Part shown: in pieces, positions 8,016-16,746 of the stretch
Position numbering within the stretch: position 1 is the stretch's first letter
Layout: each line of letters opens with the position of its first letter
From: DAOTXN01 sp034435435
Lineage (GTDB): Bacteria; Chloroflexota; Anaerolineae; S140-20
Assembly (NCBI GenBank): GCA_034435435.1
Contig: DAOTXN010000033.1
Location: forward strand, 18,973-82,972
Reading direction: 5' to 3'
DNA: 64,000 nt
Translations under genes and position numbers: made by a program
Notes under the pieces: generated by a model
Database searches by the model: none
What the model was told of the DNA's origin: nothing
What the model saw: only the letters and a program-made list of their open reading frames with translations

Positions 8016-9830
8016 TCAGTTCACAAACTGCCGCGCGTACAGCTCCCGGTACAGCCCGCCGTTCGCCAGCAGTTCCTCGTGCGTCCCCTGCTCCACGATG
8101 CGGCCATCCTGGATGACGCAAATCAGGTCGGCCTCGCGCACGGTGCTGAGCCGGTGGGCGATGACGATGGCCGTGCGCCCGGTCAACAGGCGGCGCAGCG
8201 CTGCTTGAATCAGCGCCTCGGTCACGCTGTCCACGCTGGCCGTGGCCTCGTCCAAAATCAGCACGCGCGGGTCGGCCAACACGGCCCGGGCGATGCATAT
8301 AAGCTGGCGCTGGCCCACCGACAGATTGACGCCCCCCTCCAGGATGGGCGTGGCGTAGCCGGCGGGCAACGCCGCAATGAACTCGTGGGCGTTAGCCAGG
8401 CGCGCCGCCTCCTCGACGGCCTCTGGCGGCGCATCTGGTCGCCCAAAGCGGATATTGTCGGCGATAGCGCCGGAAAAAAGGAACGGGTCTTGCGGCACCA
8501 GTCCCATTTGCCGGCGCAGCGAGCGTTGAGTCACGGCGCGCACGTCTATGCCGTCTATGCGCACCGCCCCGCCTGTGACGTCATAAAAGCGAGCCACCAG
8601 ATTAGCGATAGTGGTCTTGCCGGCCCCTGTTGGCCCTACCAGCGCCACGGTTTGGCCTGCTTCGATAGATAGGCTCACGTCGTGCAGCACGCGCGTCTCG
8701 CCGCGATAGGAAAAGTGGACCTGATCCAGCTCCACCTGGCCCCGCATGGGCGGCATCTCGATGGCGCCAACTGCGTCCTGGACGTCCGGCTGGGTATCCA
8801 GCAGGTCGAGCACGCGCTCGCCGCCGGCGGTGGCCGCTTGCAAAGTCGTGTAGAGCTGACTCAGCTCCTGGATGGGTTGGAAAAAACGGGTCACGTAGGC
8901 CAAAAAGGCCACCACCACGCCGAGAGTCAGGTCGCCGGCGGTGACAAAACGCCCCCCGAACCACAGCACGACTCCCGTCGCCAGCGTGCCCAGAAATTCC
9001 ACCGTGGGCAAAAAGATGAACGAAAGGGTCATGGCGTCAACGTAGGCGTCGCGGTTGGCGCGGTTGAGCTCGTCGAAACGCTCAAAAGTGGCGGATTCCT
9101 GGGCAAAGGCCTGAATCACGCGCATACCGGCCAGGTCTTCGGCCAGGTCGCCCACCACAGCGGCGATTTTGGCGCGGGTGCGGCGAAAAGCGACCTGCGC
9201 CCGGCGGGTGAACAGCGCGACGGCCAGCAACATCAGCGGCAGCACGCCAAACGCGAGCAACGCCAGGCGCGGACTCATGGACACCATCACCCCGACGATG
9301 CCGCCCAGCACCAGCGCGTCGCCCAGCAGCGTGACAAGCCCTTGTGAGAGTAGCTCGTTGATCACGGCCACGTCGTTGATGACGCGCGAGAGGGTCACAC
9401 CCACAATGTGCGTATCGTGATAGCCCAGCGAGAGATTCTGCAAGTGGCGAAACAGGTCGCCGCGCAGCGTCGCCAACAGGCGTTGGCCCACCCACGAGAG
9501 CAGATAACGCTGCCCAGAGGCGGCCAGAAAGATGCCGCTAAAAGCTACAGCGGTCAACCCGGCGATGCGGCTCAACCCGGCGGCGTCGCTCTGGGCGATA
9601 TGTTGGTCGATGGCGACTTTGAGCAGGTAGGGGATGAGCAGCGTCAACCCTGACTCGACCAGCATGAGCGCAAAGGCCAGAGCCATTCGGCGGCGATAGG
9701 GACGCAAGTAGGCCAGCAAGCGCAGGATGACGCGTCCGTTCAAGGCGTGCCCACCCTCTTTCTCGCCAAACTGTTCCATGGCCCCGCGCGGGCCCATTCT
9801 GGGACTGGTCGAACCGATAGAAAAACTCAT
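8016..9830 (-). CDS. ABC exporter half-transporter, consensus Walker B, altered signature
   Basis: 604 aa, MsbA/LmrA architecture: six transmembrane helices (about 1-310) and a C-terminal NBD with Walker A GPTGAGKT, Q-loop VPQDPFLFSG, signature LSVGQRQL (Gly replaced by Val), Walker B VLILDEATASVD and H-loop AHRLST. Start ATG 9830 overlaps the TGA of the upstream ABC gene by 4 nt, so the two are translationally coupled and should form a heterodimer. The intact catalytic Glu with a weakened signature makes this the BmrD/TM288-type subunit. Substrate unknown. Confidence 0.88.
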   Translation of the reverse strand: MSFSIGSTSPRMGPRGAMEQFGEKEGGHALNGRVILRLLAYLRPYRRRMALAFALMLVESGLTLLIPYLLKVAIDQHIAQSDAAGLSRIAGLTAVAFSGIFLAASGQRYLLSWVGQRLLATLRGDLFRHLQNLSLGYHDTHIVGVTLSRVINDVAVINELLSQGLVTLLGDALVLGGIVGVMVSMSPRLALLAFGVLPLMLLAVALFTRRAQVAFRRTRAKIAAVVGDLAEDLAGMRVIQAFAQESATFERFDELNRANRDAYVDAMTLSFIFLPTVEFLGTLATGVVLWFGGRFVTAGDLTLGVVVAFLAYVTRFFQPIQELSQLYTTLQAATAGGERVLDLLDTQPDVQDAVGAIEMPPMRGQVELDQVHFSYRGETRVLHDVSLSIEAGQTVALVGPTGAGKTTIANLVARFYDVTGGAVRIDGIDVRAVTQRSLRRQMGLVPQDPFLFSGAIADNIRFGRPDAPPEAVEEAARLANAHEFIAALPAGYATPILEGGVNLSVGQRQLICIARAVLADPRVLILDEATASVDSVTEALIQAALRRLLTGRTAIVIAHRLSTVREADLICVIQDGRIVEQGTHEELLANGGLYRELYARQFVN

Positions 9831-11662
9831 GGTTCTGTTTTTCCGCGCTCCGGGCGGATCGCCAGATCCGCCCATTCCGACGTCGAATCTGACGATCCGG
9901 CGCGAGCAAAAGAATCGGGTCTCAACTGGCGGTGATAAATCTCGGCGTACAACCCCGACGTGCGCAGCAGCTCTTCGTGCTTACCACGGGCGGCGACGCG
10001 CCCTTTTTCCAGCACCAGAATCATGTCGGCCATACGCAGGGTGCTGAGGCGCTGGGCGATGACAAAAGAGGTGCGCCCGCGCATCAGGCGTTCCAGAGCC
10101 TTTTGGATCAATTGCTCGGTCTCGGTGTCCACGCTAGAGGTGGCGTCGTCGAGAATCAGGATGCGCGGGTCCAGCAGCAGCGCGCGGGCGATGGCTATCC
10201 GCTGTTTCTGGCCGCCGGAAAGCGTGACGCCGCGTTCTCCCACCAGCGTGTCGTAGCCCTGGGGCGTCTTGACGATGAACTCGTGGGCCTGGGCGGCCTG
10301 GGCCGCGGCGACAATCTCTGCCTCGGTGGCGTTCGGGCAGCCAAAGGCGATGTTTTCACGGATGGCGGCGGCGAACAGGGTCGTCTCTTGCAACACGATG
10401 CCGATCTGGTCGCGCAATGAATTGAGCGTCACCCCCTGGATATCGTGGCCGTCCACGGTGATGCGGCCCGCCGTGGGGTCATAAAAGCGCGGGATCAGGT
10501 TGATGATGGTCGATTTGCCCGAACCGGTGGTCCCGAGCAGCGCAATGACTTGTCCGGGTTGGGCCTCAAAACTGACGTCCCGTAGCACCTGATGGCGGCC
10601 AAAATAGGCAAAAGAGACCTGCTCGAAGCGCACGTGGCCGCGCACCGGCGGCAAGGGATAGGCGGCGGGGGCGTCGTGCACCTCAGATTGGGCGTCCAGG
10701 ATTTCAAAGACGCGCTCCCCAGAAGCGGCGGCCTGGGCGATGGCCGGGACGATCATGCCCATGCGCCGGACGGGGTTGACCAACTGGGCCATGTACGTGG
10801 TGAACGCCACCATCTCGCCCAGCGTGAGCGCGCCGCGAATGACCTGTACGCCGCCGTACCAAAGGATAAAAACCGCGCCGATGTTGGCGATGAGGTCCAT
10901 CAGCGGCGGGTTGACGGCCTGCAACTGCGCCGCGCGGATCGAGAGGTCGAACCAGCGGTTATTTTCCCGCTCGAAGCGGACGATCTCGGCTTCTTCCTGT
11001 GCAAACGCCTTGACCGCGCGCGCGCCGCGCAGATTTTGCTCCAGGCGGGTGGTCAACACACCCAACTGGTCCTGGATGGCCAGGGAGAGCGGGCGAAAGC
11101 GGCGGCCAAAGCGCAGGGCGCGGTGGGCCAACAGCGGCGTGGTCGCCAACGCCAGCAGAGCCAGCCGAGGGTTCATCAGGAGTAGCATGACCGCCGTCCC
11201 CAACCAGAGAGTGATGCCCTCTGCCATGCGCAGCAGGGCGCGCCCGGCCAGGAAGCGGATGCGCTCCACGTCTTGAATGGCCCGCGAGAGCAGTTGCCCG
11301 GTCTCGGCGCGGTCGTGGTAGGAGAACGAAAGAGCCGCCAGCCGGCGGTGAATGGCGTTGCGCATGTCATAAGCCACGCCCTGCGAGGCTATTTCGACCC
11401 ACCGGCCTTGCACAAAGGCCAACACGCCCTTGACCAGCGTCAGCCCCAGCAGCGCCAGCACCGCCCAGCTCAGCAGGCGGGTGTCCTGGCCCCGAATGCC
11501 CCGGTCCACGATCCAGCGAATGAACTGCGGGATACTCAGCGCCAGCCCGTTGATGAACAGCAGCAGCAGGTAGCCGCCGACGGTCAGCCGGCGGTAGGGG
11601 CGCAGGTAGCCCAGGCAGCGCAGCACGGGGTTGCGCAGGGGGAGGGGAGAGGGCGAGGTCAT
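9827..11662 (-). CDS. ABC exporter half-transporter, degenerate Walker B partner
   Basis: 611 aa: transmembrane domain (about 20-310) then NBD with Walker A GTTGSGKST, canonical signature TLSGGQKQR and Walker B ILILDDATSSVD, where Asp replaces the catalytic Glu, as in BmrC/TM287-type subunits. With the downstream protein it would make one degenerate ATP site (Asp here with LSVGQ there) and one consensus site, the hallmark of heterodimeric exporters. First gene of the two-gene operon. Confidence 0.88.
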   Translation of the reverse strand: MTSPSPLPLRNPVLRCLGYLRPYRRLTVGGYLLLLFINGLALSIPQFIRWIVDRGIRGQDTRLLSWAVLALLGLTLVKGVLAFVQGRWVEIASQGVAYDMRNAIHRRLAALSFSYHDRAETGQLLSRAIQDVERIRFLAGRALLRMAEGITLWLGTAVMLLLMNPRLALLALATTPLLAHRALRFGRRFRPLSLAIQDQLGVLTTRLEQNLRGARAVKAFAQEEAEIVRFERENNRWFDLSIRAAQLQAVNPPLMDLIANIGAVFILWYGGVQVIRGALTLGEMVAFTTYMAQLVNPVRRMGMIVPAIAQAAASGERVFEILDAQSEVHDAPAAYPLPPVRGHVRFEQVSFAYFGRHQVLRDVSFEAQPGQVIALLGTTGSGKSTIINLIPRFYDPTAGRITVDGHDIQGVTLNSLRDQIGIVLQETTLFAAAIRENIAFGCPNATEAEIVAAAQAAQAHEFIVKTPQGYDTLVGERGVTLSGGQKQRIAIARALLLDPRILILDDATSSVDTETEQLIQKALERLMRGRTSFVIAQRLSTLRMADMILVLEKGRVAARGKHEELLRTSGLYAEIYHRQLRPDSFARAGSSDSTSEWADLAIRPERGKTEP

Positions 11663-11693
11663 GGTGAGACGAAAATTCCGCTCAATGAGGCCC

Positions 11694-11722
11694 TTGACAA
11701 AGAAACATCTGTTCGGTATAAT
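11694..11722 (+). promoter_or_regulatory. Perfect-consensus sigma70 promoter
   Basis: TTGACA (11694-11699), exactly 17 bp, TATAAT (11717-11722); both hexamers match consensus. It drives the Phd-like gene at 11759 and probably the methyltransferase behind it. AT-rich repeats (ATATATCTAAATTATCC) just downstream could be an operator. Confidence 0.85.
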
Positions 11723-11758
11723 ATATCTAAATTATCCATTTTGACTAAAGAGGGACGG

Positions 11759-12016
11759 ATGATTACAAAAAGACTCAGCTCCACGCTGGCGCAGAATAAC
11801 TTTGGTCAGGTTTTGGATGACGTCATTCAAAACCACACCCGGTATATCGTCGAACGGCGTGGGATACCTCAAGCGATTATACTTGGCTTTGACGATTTTG
11901 CCCACGTGCTAGACGATGAGCGCGAACGGCTGCAAATCAATGCCGTTTTGAAAGAACTCCGCCCTGAATACCACCTGGGTCAGGTTGTCACTGTAGCCTC
12001 TGGCGCACAGTCGTGA
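11759..12016 (+). CDS. Phd/YefM-type antitoxin-like small protein
   Basis: 85 aa. ITKRLSSTLAQNNFGQVLDDV then RYIVERRGIPQAIILGFDDF match the N-terminal Phd/YefM DNA-binding fold (strand-helix, then R.G.P.AVi). It starts at ATG 11759 after AGGGACGG. No RelE, Doc or PIN toxin gene is adjacent; the next gene, 22 nt on, is a DNA methyltransferase. It may be an orphan antitoxin or an autoregulator of the restriction-modification locus, the latter being inference from position only. Confidence 0.75.
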   Translation: MITKRLSSTLAQNNFGQVLDDVIQNHTRYIVERRGIPQAIILGFDDFAHVLDDERERLQINAVLKELRPEYHLGQVVTVASGAQS

Positions 12017-12038
12017 ATCAGAACACACGGGTGCTCTC

Positions 12039-13433
12039 ATGAGCTCATTGACAGATTTACAAAATCAGCCGGCAACACAATTAAAGCTGTTTGAAACCAG
12101 TGAGCCACTGTCTGGCTTTTCCTCGTCGTCAGACAACGGGGGTTCGTACTTTGATGACCCTTCTTTTGCCAGTAACAAAGCCCGACCTATCCATCGTTGG
12201 ATTCCCTGGATCGCAGGCTTTTCTAGCGGCTTTGTGGAGGACGTTTTAACGCGATATCTGGCGAGCCAGGGAACCGTTTTAGACCCCTTTGCTGGCGTAG
12301 GTACTACGCTAGTGGAAGCCATCCTGCATGGTCATGATGCGATTGGGTTCGAAATCAACCCGTATGCTGCCCTGGCTTGCCGCATAAAGACAAACGCTCA
12401 TCGCATTGACGTCGAGAGATTATACGCCGAGATGTCGAGATTCCAGACATTTCATTACGAAAAAGCTGCGGTCCATTATACTCCCCACAGCGTTCCTCCA
12501 CAGGGATTCAAGACGCGCTCGGCATTTTTTAGTCCAGAGGTTCTACGAAAAGTCCTTATCTTGCAAGACTTTATTGATACCGTGCTCGATGTCGACTTGC
12601 GAGATTTGTTCAGGCTCGCTTTCGCCTCTACGATGATCCGTTACTCGAATTACTCCTACGAACCAAGCCTGGGTAGACGGATCAGCGCTGGAAAATCCGA
12701 GATTCAAGACTTTCCGGTGGGCCCGGCAGTCCTGGACAAAGTGTCGGAAATGGCCAGGGACATTGCCTGGTTCCAGCAAAGGTTGACGGACAGACCTCCC
12801 AATGTCCGGGTTATCGGTGAATCTTTTTTCAATTACAAATCATACCTGGCCCCCGAATCTATTGATTTGATCATCACTTCTCCACCCTACCTCAATAATT
12901 ATCATTATAATCGAAACACACGTCCGCAACTGTACTGGCTGGGATATGCCAGAGATCCGCGAGACTTGAAACCCCTTGAGCTTTCTAACTTTGGAAAGTA
13001 CTGGCAAACCGTTCGTGAGCAAGATACAGTAGCCTTGGAATTCTCTTTGCCCACCACAGACCTGGCAGACCAGTTGCAAGCCCTGAGAAAGATCAAACCC
13101 GAAAGAGGCGTTTATGGCGGCAGCGGATGGGCTAACTATGCGGCCTCTTATTTTAACGATTGTTACCGTTTTGCTCAAGGCGTCCAGTACACCTTGAAAC
13201 CGGGCGGCGTAGCGTTGATCGTCATTGGGAACAGCATCTTGCAGGGCATTTCAATACCGACCGATAGATACTTGGGGAAAATTGCCGAGTCGGTGGGCCT
13301 GGAGCTCGTTAGAATTGATGTACCGCGAGCAACCCGGGTCGGAAACAGTATTATCCAATCAAATGTTCGTGTCGGTAAAGCCAAAGGATCGGATCAACTC
13401 TACGAAGCCATCGTCGAGTTAAGAAAGCGATAA
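12039..13433 (+). CDS. DNA methyltransferase (SPPY, N4-cytosine/N6-adenine type) of an RM locus
   Basis: 464 aa. Motif I DPFAGVGTTLVEAILHGHD (about 85-103) precedes motif IV TSPPYLNNYHY (about 280), the SAM-binding and catalytic motifs of amino-methyltransferases; the order I then IV is the gamma-like arrangement. A C-terminal strand GGVALIVIGNSI resembles motif VI-VIII. It converges with and overlaps by 15 bp an Eco29kI-like nuclease, which suggests it protects the nuclease target. It is more AT-rich than its neighbours, consistent with horizontal acquisition. Target sequence cannot be read from the gene. Confidence 0.8.
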   Translation: MSSLTDLQNQPATQLKLFETSEPLSGFSSSSDNGGSYFDDPSFASNKARPIHRWIPWIAGFSSGFVEDVLTRYLASQGTVLDPFAGVGTTLVEAILHGHDAIGFEINPYAALACRIKTNAHRIDVERLYAEMSRFQTFHYEKAAVHYTPHSVPPQGFKTRSAFFSPEVLRKVLILQDFIDTVLDVDLRDLFRLAFASTMIRYSNYSYEPSLGRRISAGKSEIQDFPVGPAVLDKVSEMARDIAWFQQRLTDRPPNVRVIGESFFNYKSYLAPESIDLIITSPPYLNNYHYNRNTRPQLYWLGYARDPRDLKPLELSNFGKYWQTVREQDTVALEFSLPTTDLADQLQALRKIKPERGVYGGSGWANYAASYFNDCYRFAQGVQYTLKPGGVALIVIGNSILQGISIPTDRYLGKIAESVGLELVRIDVPRATRVGNSIIQSNVRVGKAKGSDQLYEAIVELRKR

Positions 13434-13955
13434 ATCTTTCAACGCTTGCTGAACTCTCGCGGCGACCTCTGGCTGGGACGGGGATGCTCCCGTCAGTCGC
13501 TTTACCCACGACCTGCCGGGATGCACAACATCCCACTCCGACTGGGCCTGGTTATAACGCCCCTTGCCGGGGTCATGGTTTCCAAAGCCATCAATAACGG
13601 TGTTCCAAAGTGGCTTGTACCTCCGAATCAATTCTGCTTCTACAGGTACAACCAGGTCGCTTTCGATACCGGTGAGGACCATGAACCGACATCGCAAATC
13701 ATCCAACCGCAGGTTAGCGGCTTGCTGTATACTGCGAGCGTGTTCTCGCAGTCTTTGGTACAGAACTGGCGCTTTGAGGTCTATGCTCCGCGCAGTTCGC
13801 CATCCTGGCGAGACAGCTTTGCCCACGTAAATGGGGTGACCGCAAGCTGTCCGATTCAAATCGGCGACTCTGGCGTACAGCTTGAAATCGCCGACGTAGT
13901 ACAAACCATAAACCCCGGACCCAATGAATCTGCCAGGCGGAGGTAGTGTGTGCAC
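13419..13955 (-). CDS. Eco29kI-like GIY-YIG restriction endonuclease, possibly N-terminally shortened
   Basis: 178 aa from GTG 13955. GSGVYGLYYVGDF is the GIY-YIG motif variant (VYGLYY), HPIYVGKAVSPGWR follows with the catalytic Arg region, ESDLVVPVEAELIRRYKPLWN carries the catalytic Glu and N(T)V.DGFGNHDPGKGR closes the core, all as in Eco29kI-family enzymes. Those enzymes usually have about 30 more N-terminal residues before the LPPP segment; here an in-frame stop lies just upstream, so the start is either truncated or lost by frameshift. Paired with the methyltransferase at its 3' end. Confidence 0.8.
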   Translation of the reverse strand: MHTLPPPGRFIGSGVYGLYYVGDFKLYARVADLNRTACGHPIYVGKAVSPGWRTARSIDLKAPVLYQRLREHARSIQQAANLRLDDLRCRFMVLTGIESDLVVPVEAELIRRYKPLWNTVIDGFGNHDPGKGRYNQAQSEWDVVHPGRSWVKRLTGASPSQPEVAARVQQALKDLSLS

Positions 13956-14034
13956 AGGTGTTGAGGTTCAAAACTCAATGGCCTCATCCACCACGCTTTG
14001 AAACTGAGTGGAATGGAAAACGTGCAAATCAAAA

Positions 14035-14286
14035 TCAAAATTGAGCATTGACTATCCTCACATAACCCAGGTAAAGCTGTTCCTCGCGGCGCATGCCCAG
14101 AAACTCGTGCCGGTGGCTCAGACACCAGGCCGGCAGGTCGATTTGAAAACCGGGGTCGGTGGCGCGCACCTCCAGGATTTGGCCGGGCTGCATGTCTTTG
14201 ATGCGGGCCGCCGTGCGGATGACCGGTTGGGGGCAATAGAGGCCGGTGCAATCCAGCGTGGCGTCGGGTTGCGGAAAATCATTCAC
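14035..14286 (-). CDS. TusA/SirA-like sulfur carrier
   Basis: 83 aa. DCTGLYCPQPVIRTAARIKDMQPGQ is the TusA signature (Cys-Pro-x-Pro with the acceptor Cys), followed by VRATDPGFQIDLPAWC. Such proteins carry persulfide sulfur for tRNA thiolation or other sulfur transfer. Starts at GTG 14286; the upstream zinc-ribbon gene ends 8 nt before it. Last gene of the minus-strand set that includes rnz. A second Cys (AWC) in the PAWC segment is also typical of this group. Confidence 0.85.
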   Translation of the reverse strand: MNDFPQPDATLDCTGLYCPQPVIRTAARIKDMQPGQILEVRATDPGFQIDLPAWCLSHRHEFLGMRREEQLYLGYVRIVNAQF

Positions 14287-14293
14287 ACACTTT

Positions 14294-14587
14294 TTACCAT
14301 CCCCGCAGGCGACGGCGCGCGCTCTGGCAGTGGGGGCACTCTAGACCCTGATATTCGCGGCCACAGGTCCGGCAGACCTTGGCGTTCATCGGGCGGTCGT
14401 CTTGTAGCGACGCTGCGATGAGCACCACTGCCTGCCCCTTGTATACTGCCAGCCATTCCTCGACCGAAACGCCATCTACGGTCCAATGGCCGGCGGGGCT
14501 TTTTTCCAATACGCCGCGCAACACGCCGGCCTCCAGCTCGTAGGCAAAAGTCGCCAGCTCCAACACACTTGCTTTGCGTACAGACAT
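14294..14587 (-). CDS. Small protein with C-terminal zinc ribbon
   Basis: 97 aa. The N-terminal 70 residues form an alpha/beta region (MSVRKASVLELATFAYELEAG..., GHWTVDGVSVEEWLAVYKGQ). The C-terminus has CRTCGREYQGLECPHC, a CxxC-x8-CxxC zinc ribbon. Start follows TTAGGAGAGCGAG. I do not know its function; it sits between rnz and the TusA-like gene, so a role with sulfur or RNA handling is a guess. Confidence 0.65.
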   Translation of the reverse strand: MSVRKASVLELATFAYELEAGVLRGVLEKSPAGHWTVDGVSVEEWLAVYKGQAVVLIAASLQDDRPMNAKVCRTCGREYQGLECPHCQSARRRLRGW

Positions 14588-14596
14588 CTCGCTCTC

Positions 14597-15520
14597 CTAA
14601 ACTTTTTCCTTGGTCACACGGATGTGGTCAAAGTCGCGGGCGACAATGGTTTGCGGAAAAATGGCCGTCGCCTCGGCCAGCACGTCCTTTTCACGGTAGC
14701 GCCGGGAAATGTGGGTGAGATAGAGCTGGCGCACATCGGCGTCGCGGGCCAATTGAGCGGCCTGGGCTGCCGTGAGATGGCCGAACTGCCGCGCCAGGTC
14801 CGCCTCGTGTGACAAATAGGTGGCCTCAATGACGAGGGCATCCGCATGACGCACAACGTCGAACAAATCGGCGGTGCGCCCGGCGTCGCCCACGTGCACC
14901 AGCCTGGCGCCGGGGCGGGTTGGCCCCAACACCTGGTCGGGATGGATTACCCGACCATCGGCCAGCGTGATGCTGCGCCCATTGACCAGCTCGCGGCGCT
15001 CTGGCCCGCGCGGCACGCCCAACGCCTCGGCTGCGTCGTCTAGAAAAGGCCGGCGGTCCTTTTCTAGAAAACTAAAGCCAAAACAGTCGTCGCCGCGATG
15101 ACTGACCGGGAAGGCGCACAATTCAAAATCCTCGTCCTCCAGCAGCACGCCCGGCCGGATTTCCACCAGCCGGATGTCGAGGGGAGGGGCCGCGCCGCGC
15201 AACACCACGCCGAAAATCAAATCGTACACCCGCTCCAGCGTCCAGCCCCCTCCGTAAATCTCCAGCCGGTCTATGGCCTCCCAGCGGCTAAACGTAGACA
15301 CCAATCCACCCAGGCCCAAGATGTGGTCCAGGTGGCCGTGGGTCAACAGGACCCGTTCCAGGCGCTTGAACCCCAGGCCGCTGCGCAGAATCTGGCGCTG
15401 GGTACCCTCGCCGCAGTCAATGAGAAAACGGTATTCATTGTGCAGCACAACTTGAGCCGACAGTCCCCGGTTTACAGACGGAGCCGACGCCGAAGTGCCC
15501 AGAAAAATCATCTCAAACAT
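14597..15520 (-). CDS. rnz: Ribonuclease Z
   Basis: 307 aa, normal RNase Z length. N-terminal FLGTSASAPSVNRG, metal motif LLTHGHLDHILGLGGL (HxHxDH variant HGHLDH), AFPVSHRGDDCFGF exosite-side motif, VHVGDAGRTADL and the C-terminal EATYLSHEADLARQFGHLTAAQAA and LTHIS.RY motifs. It cleaves the 3' trailer of pre-tRNA to the discriminator base. Its start overlaps the end of the upstream GAF gene by 8 nt, so it is co-transcribed. Confidence 0.93.
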   Translation of the reverse strand: MFEMIFLGTSASAPSVNRGLSAQVVLHNEYRFLIDCGEGTQRQILRSGLGFKRLERVLLTHGHLDHILGLGGLVSTFSRWEAIDRLEIYGGGWTLERVYDLIFGVVLRGAAPPLDIRLVEIRPGVLLEDEDFELCAFPVSHRGDDCFGFSFLEKDRRPFLDDAAEALGVPRGPERRELVNGRSITLADGRVIHPDQVLGPTRPGARLVHVGDAGRTADLFDVVRHADALVIEATYLSHEADLARQFGHLTAAQAAQLARDADVRQLYLTHISRRYREKDVLAEATAIFPQTIVARDFDHIRVTKEKV

Positions 15521-16616
15521 CGGCCGTGGCCTCCGTTTCGGCCAAACGGGCCAGAATGTGAACGGCTCCTTCGATGCGGCGCAGGGCGCTGGTCACGTCG
15601 GCGTCGGCAGCCGGCAAACGCTCGCGTAGCTCGTCCACGGCAGCGCCAATGGTGTGAACCACGGCCAAATCCTGGCGCATACGGCAAATGGTTTTGTGCT
15701 GCCGGGCGACCTCGATGGCTAGCGCAGCATAGTCGGCCAGCGATTCCATTAAGCGTTGGTCGTGATCGGTAAAGGCCTGGGGGGCGGTCTGGTTGGATAC
15801 ACCCAGCACGCCGATGACCTGATCGTGCAAGATGAGCGGCACGTAGAGCAGAGCGTTGACTAGATAACCGGTGACAACTTTGAGGAGGTTATTTTCGCTG
15901 CTCCCGCGCGTCAGCCGGACCGGGCGCTTGGTGCGCACAACAGAGCCGATCAATGTATCCTGGATTTTGATGTTCAAGCCTTGAGCCTGTTTTTCGCCCA
16001 ATCCCTTTTGCGCACGCAGGTACAGCGCGTTGGTTTCCGGGTCCACCAACATGATCGAGCCTTCTTCGGCCCGCAGCATAAAGACGGCTGCCTCGACGAT
16101 GCGGGTCAAAATGGCGTCGAGGTCGATCAGAGCGGCCACCGACTTGCCGATGCGATGCAGTGTCATAACCTCTTGAACGCGCTGTTCCAGTAATTGGTTG
16201 GCCTGGACCAATGCTGCTCGTTCGGCCAGGGCCATGCTGCGGGGCTTAACGGTCGGACCCGGGCGCTGTCGTTTGAGAAAAGGCAACAGATCGATCTCGC
16301 TGTATGCCGACGGTACGTTGCCCATGATGTGCGGATATATCTTGCGCAGTTCATCTGCAATGATCGGGTCCCCCGCAACGATGATGGGTGTCTGTGAGCC
16401 TGACCGAGCCAATCGCATGAGGAGCGCAGTGAGTTCGGCTTGAATGCCATCGGGGTTAACCAGGATATAATTTGGCTTGGTGCTCTGTACCAGTTCCAGC
16501 CCGGCTGCGGGATCTTGAGTGTATTGGACGTTGACGTCGTAGCGCTGCTCCAAAGCGACACGCACCGTGAATTGGCTAGATTTGGCGTCAATGATAACGA
16601 TGCTGGTATAGGCCAC
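15513..16616 (-). CDS. GAF-domain regulator with pseudo-receiver N-terminus
   Basis: 367 aa from GTG 16616 (GGAGGGA 7 nt upstream). Residues 1-120 look like a response-regulator receiver (IVIIDAKSS, TPIIVAGD), but the phosphoacceptor site reads ILVNPDG with Asn54, so it is a pseudo-receiver. A short coiled coil (AERAALVQANQLLEQRVQEV) leads to a GAF domain at about 155-305 (EEGSIMLVDPETNALYLRAQKG, VPLILHDQVIGVLGVSN). The C-terminal helices (about 310-360) may dimerise. No output domain is visible; it may sense a ligand and act by protein contact. Confidence 0.75.
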   Translation of the reverse strand: MAYTSIVIIDAKSSQFTVRVALEQRYDVNVQYTQDPAAGLELVQSTKPNYILVNPDGIQAELTALLMRLARSGSQTPIIVAGDPIIADELRKIYPHIMGNVPSAYSEIDLLPFLKRQRPGPTVKPRSMALAERAALVQANQLLEQRVQEVMTLHRIGKSVAALIDLDAILTRIVEAAVFMLRAEEGSIMLVDPETNALYLRAQKGLGEKQAQGLNIKIQDTLIGSVVRTKRPVRLTRGSSENNLLKVVTGYLVNALLYVPLILHDQVIGVLGVSNQTAPQAFTDHDQRLMESLADYAALAIEVARQHKTICRMRQDLAVVHTIGAAVDELRERLPAADADVTSALRRIEGAVHILARLAETEATADV

Positions 16617-16633
16617 GCTTTCCCTCCATCCCT

Positions 16634-16746
16634 AGCAGCATGTCGGAGAGATGTAATTTAGCCCCTTGTGGGCGACCAAAATGGGCGCAAAACGAGCCAA
16701 AAACGGGCACAAGGCCCTATATGACAGGGTTCTCCGACAGGCTGCT
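16634..16746. mobile_element. 113-bp MITE-like element, copy A
   Basis: Ends are AGCAGCATGTCGGAGA (16634-16649) and TCTCCGACAGGCTGCT (16731-16746), a 16-bp terminal inverted repeat with one mismatch. A second copy at 24411-24523 differs at only six positions. The centre can fold further (CCCCTTGTGGGC against GGGCACAAGGCC). The right end overlaps the rtcA stop codon. No open reading frame; mobilised in trans or a structured repeat. Confidence 0.8.
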
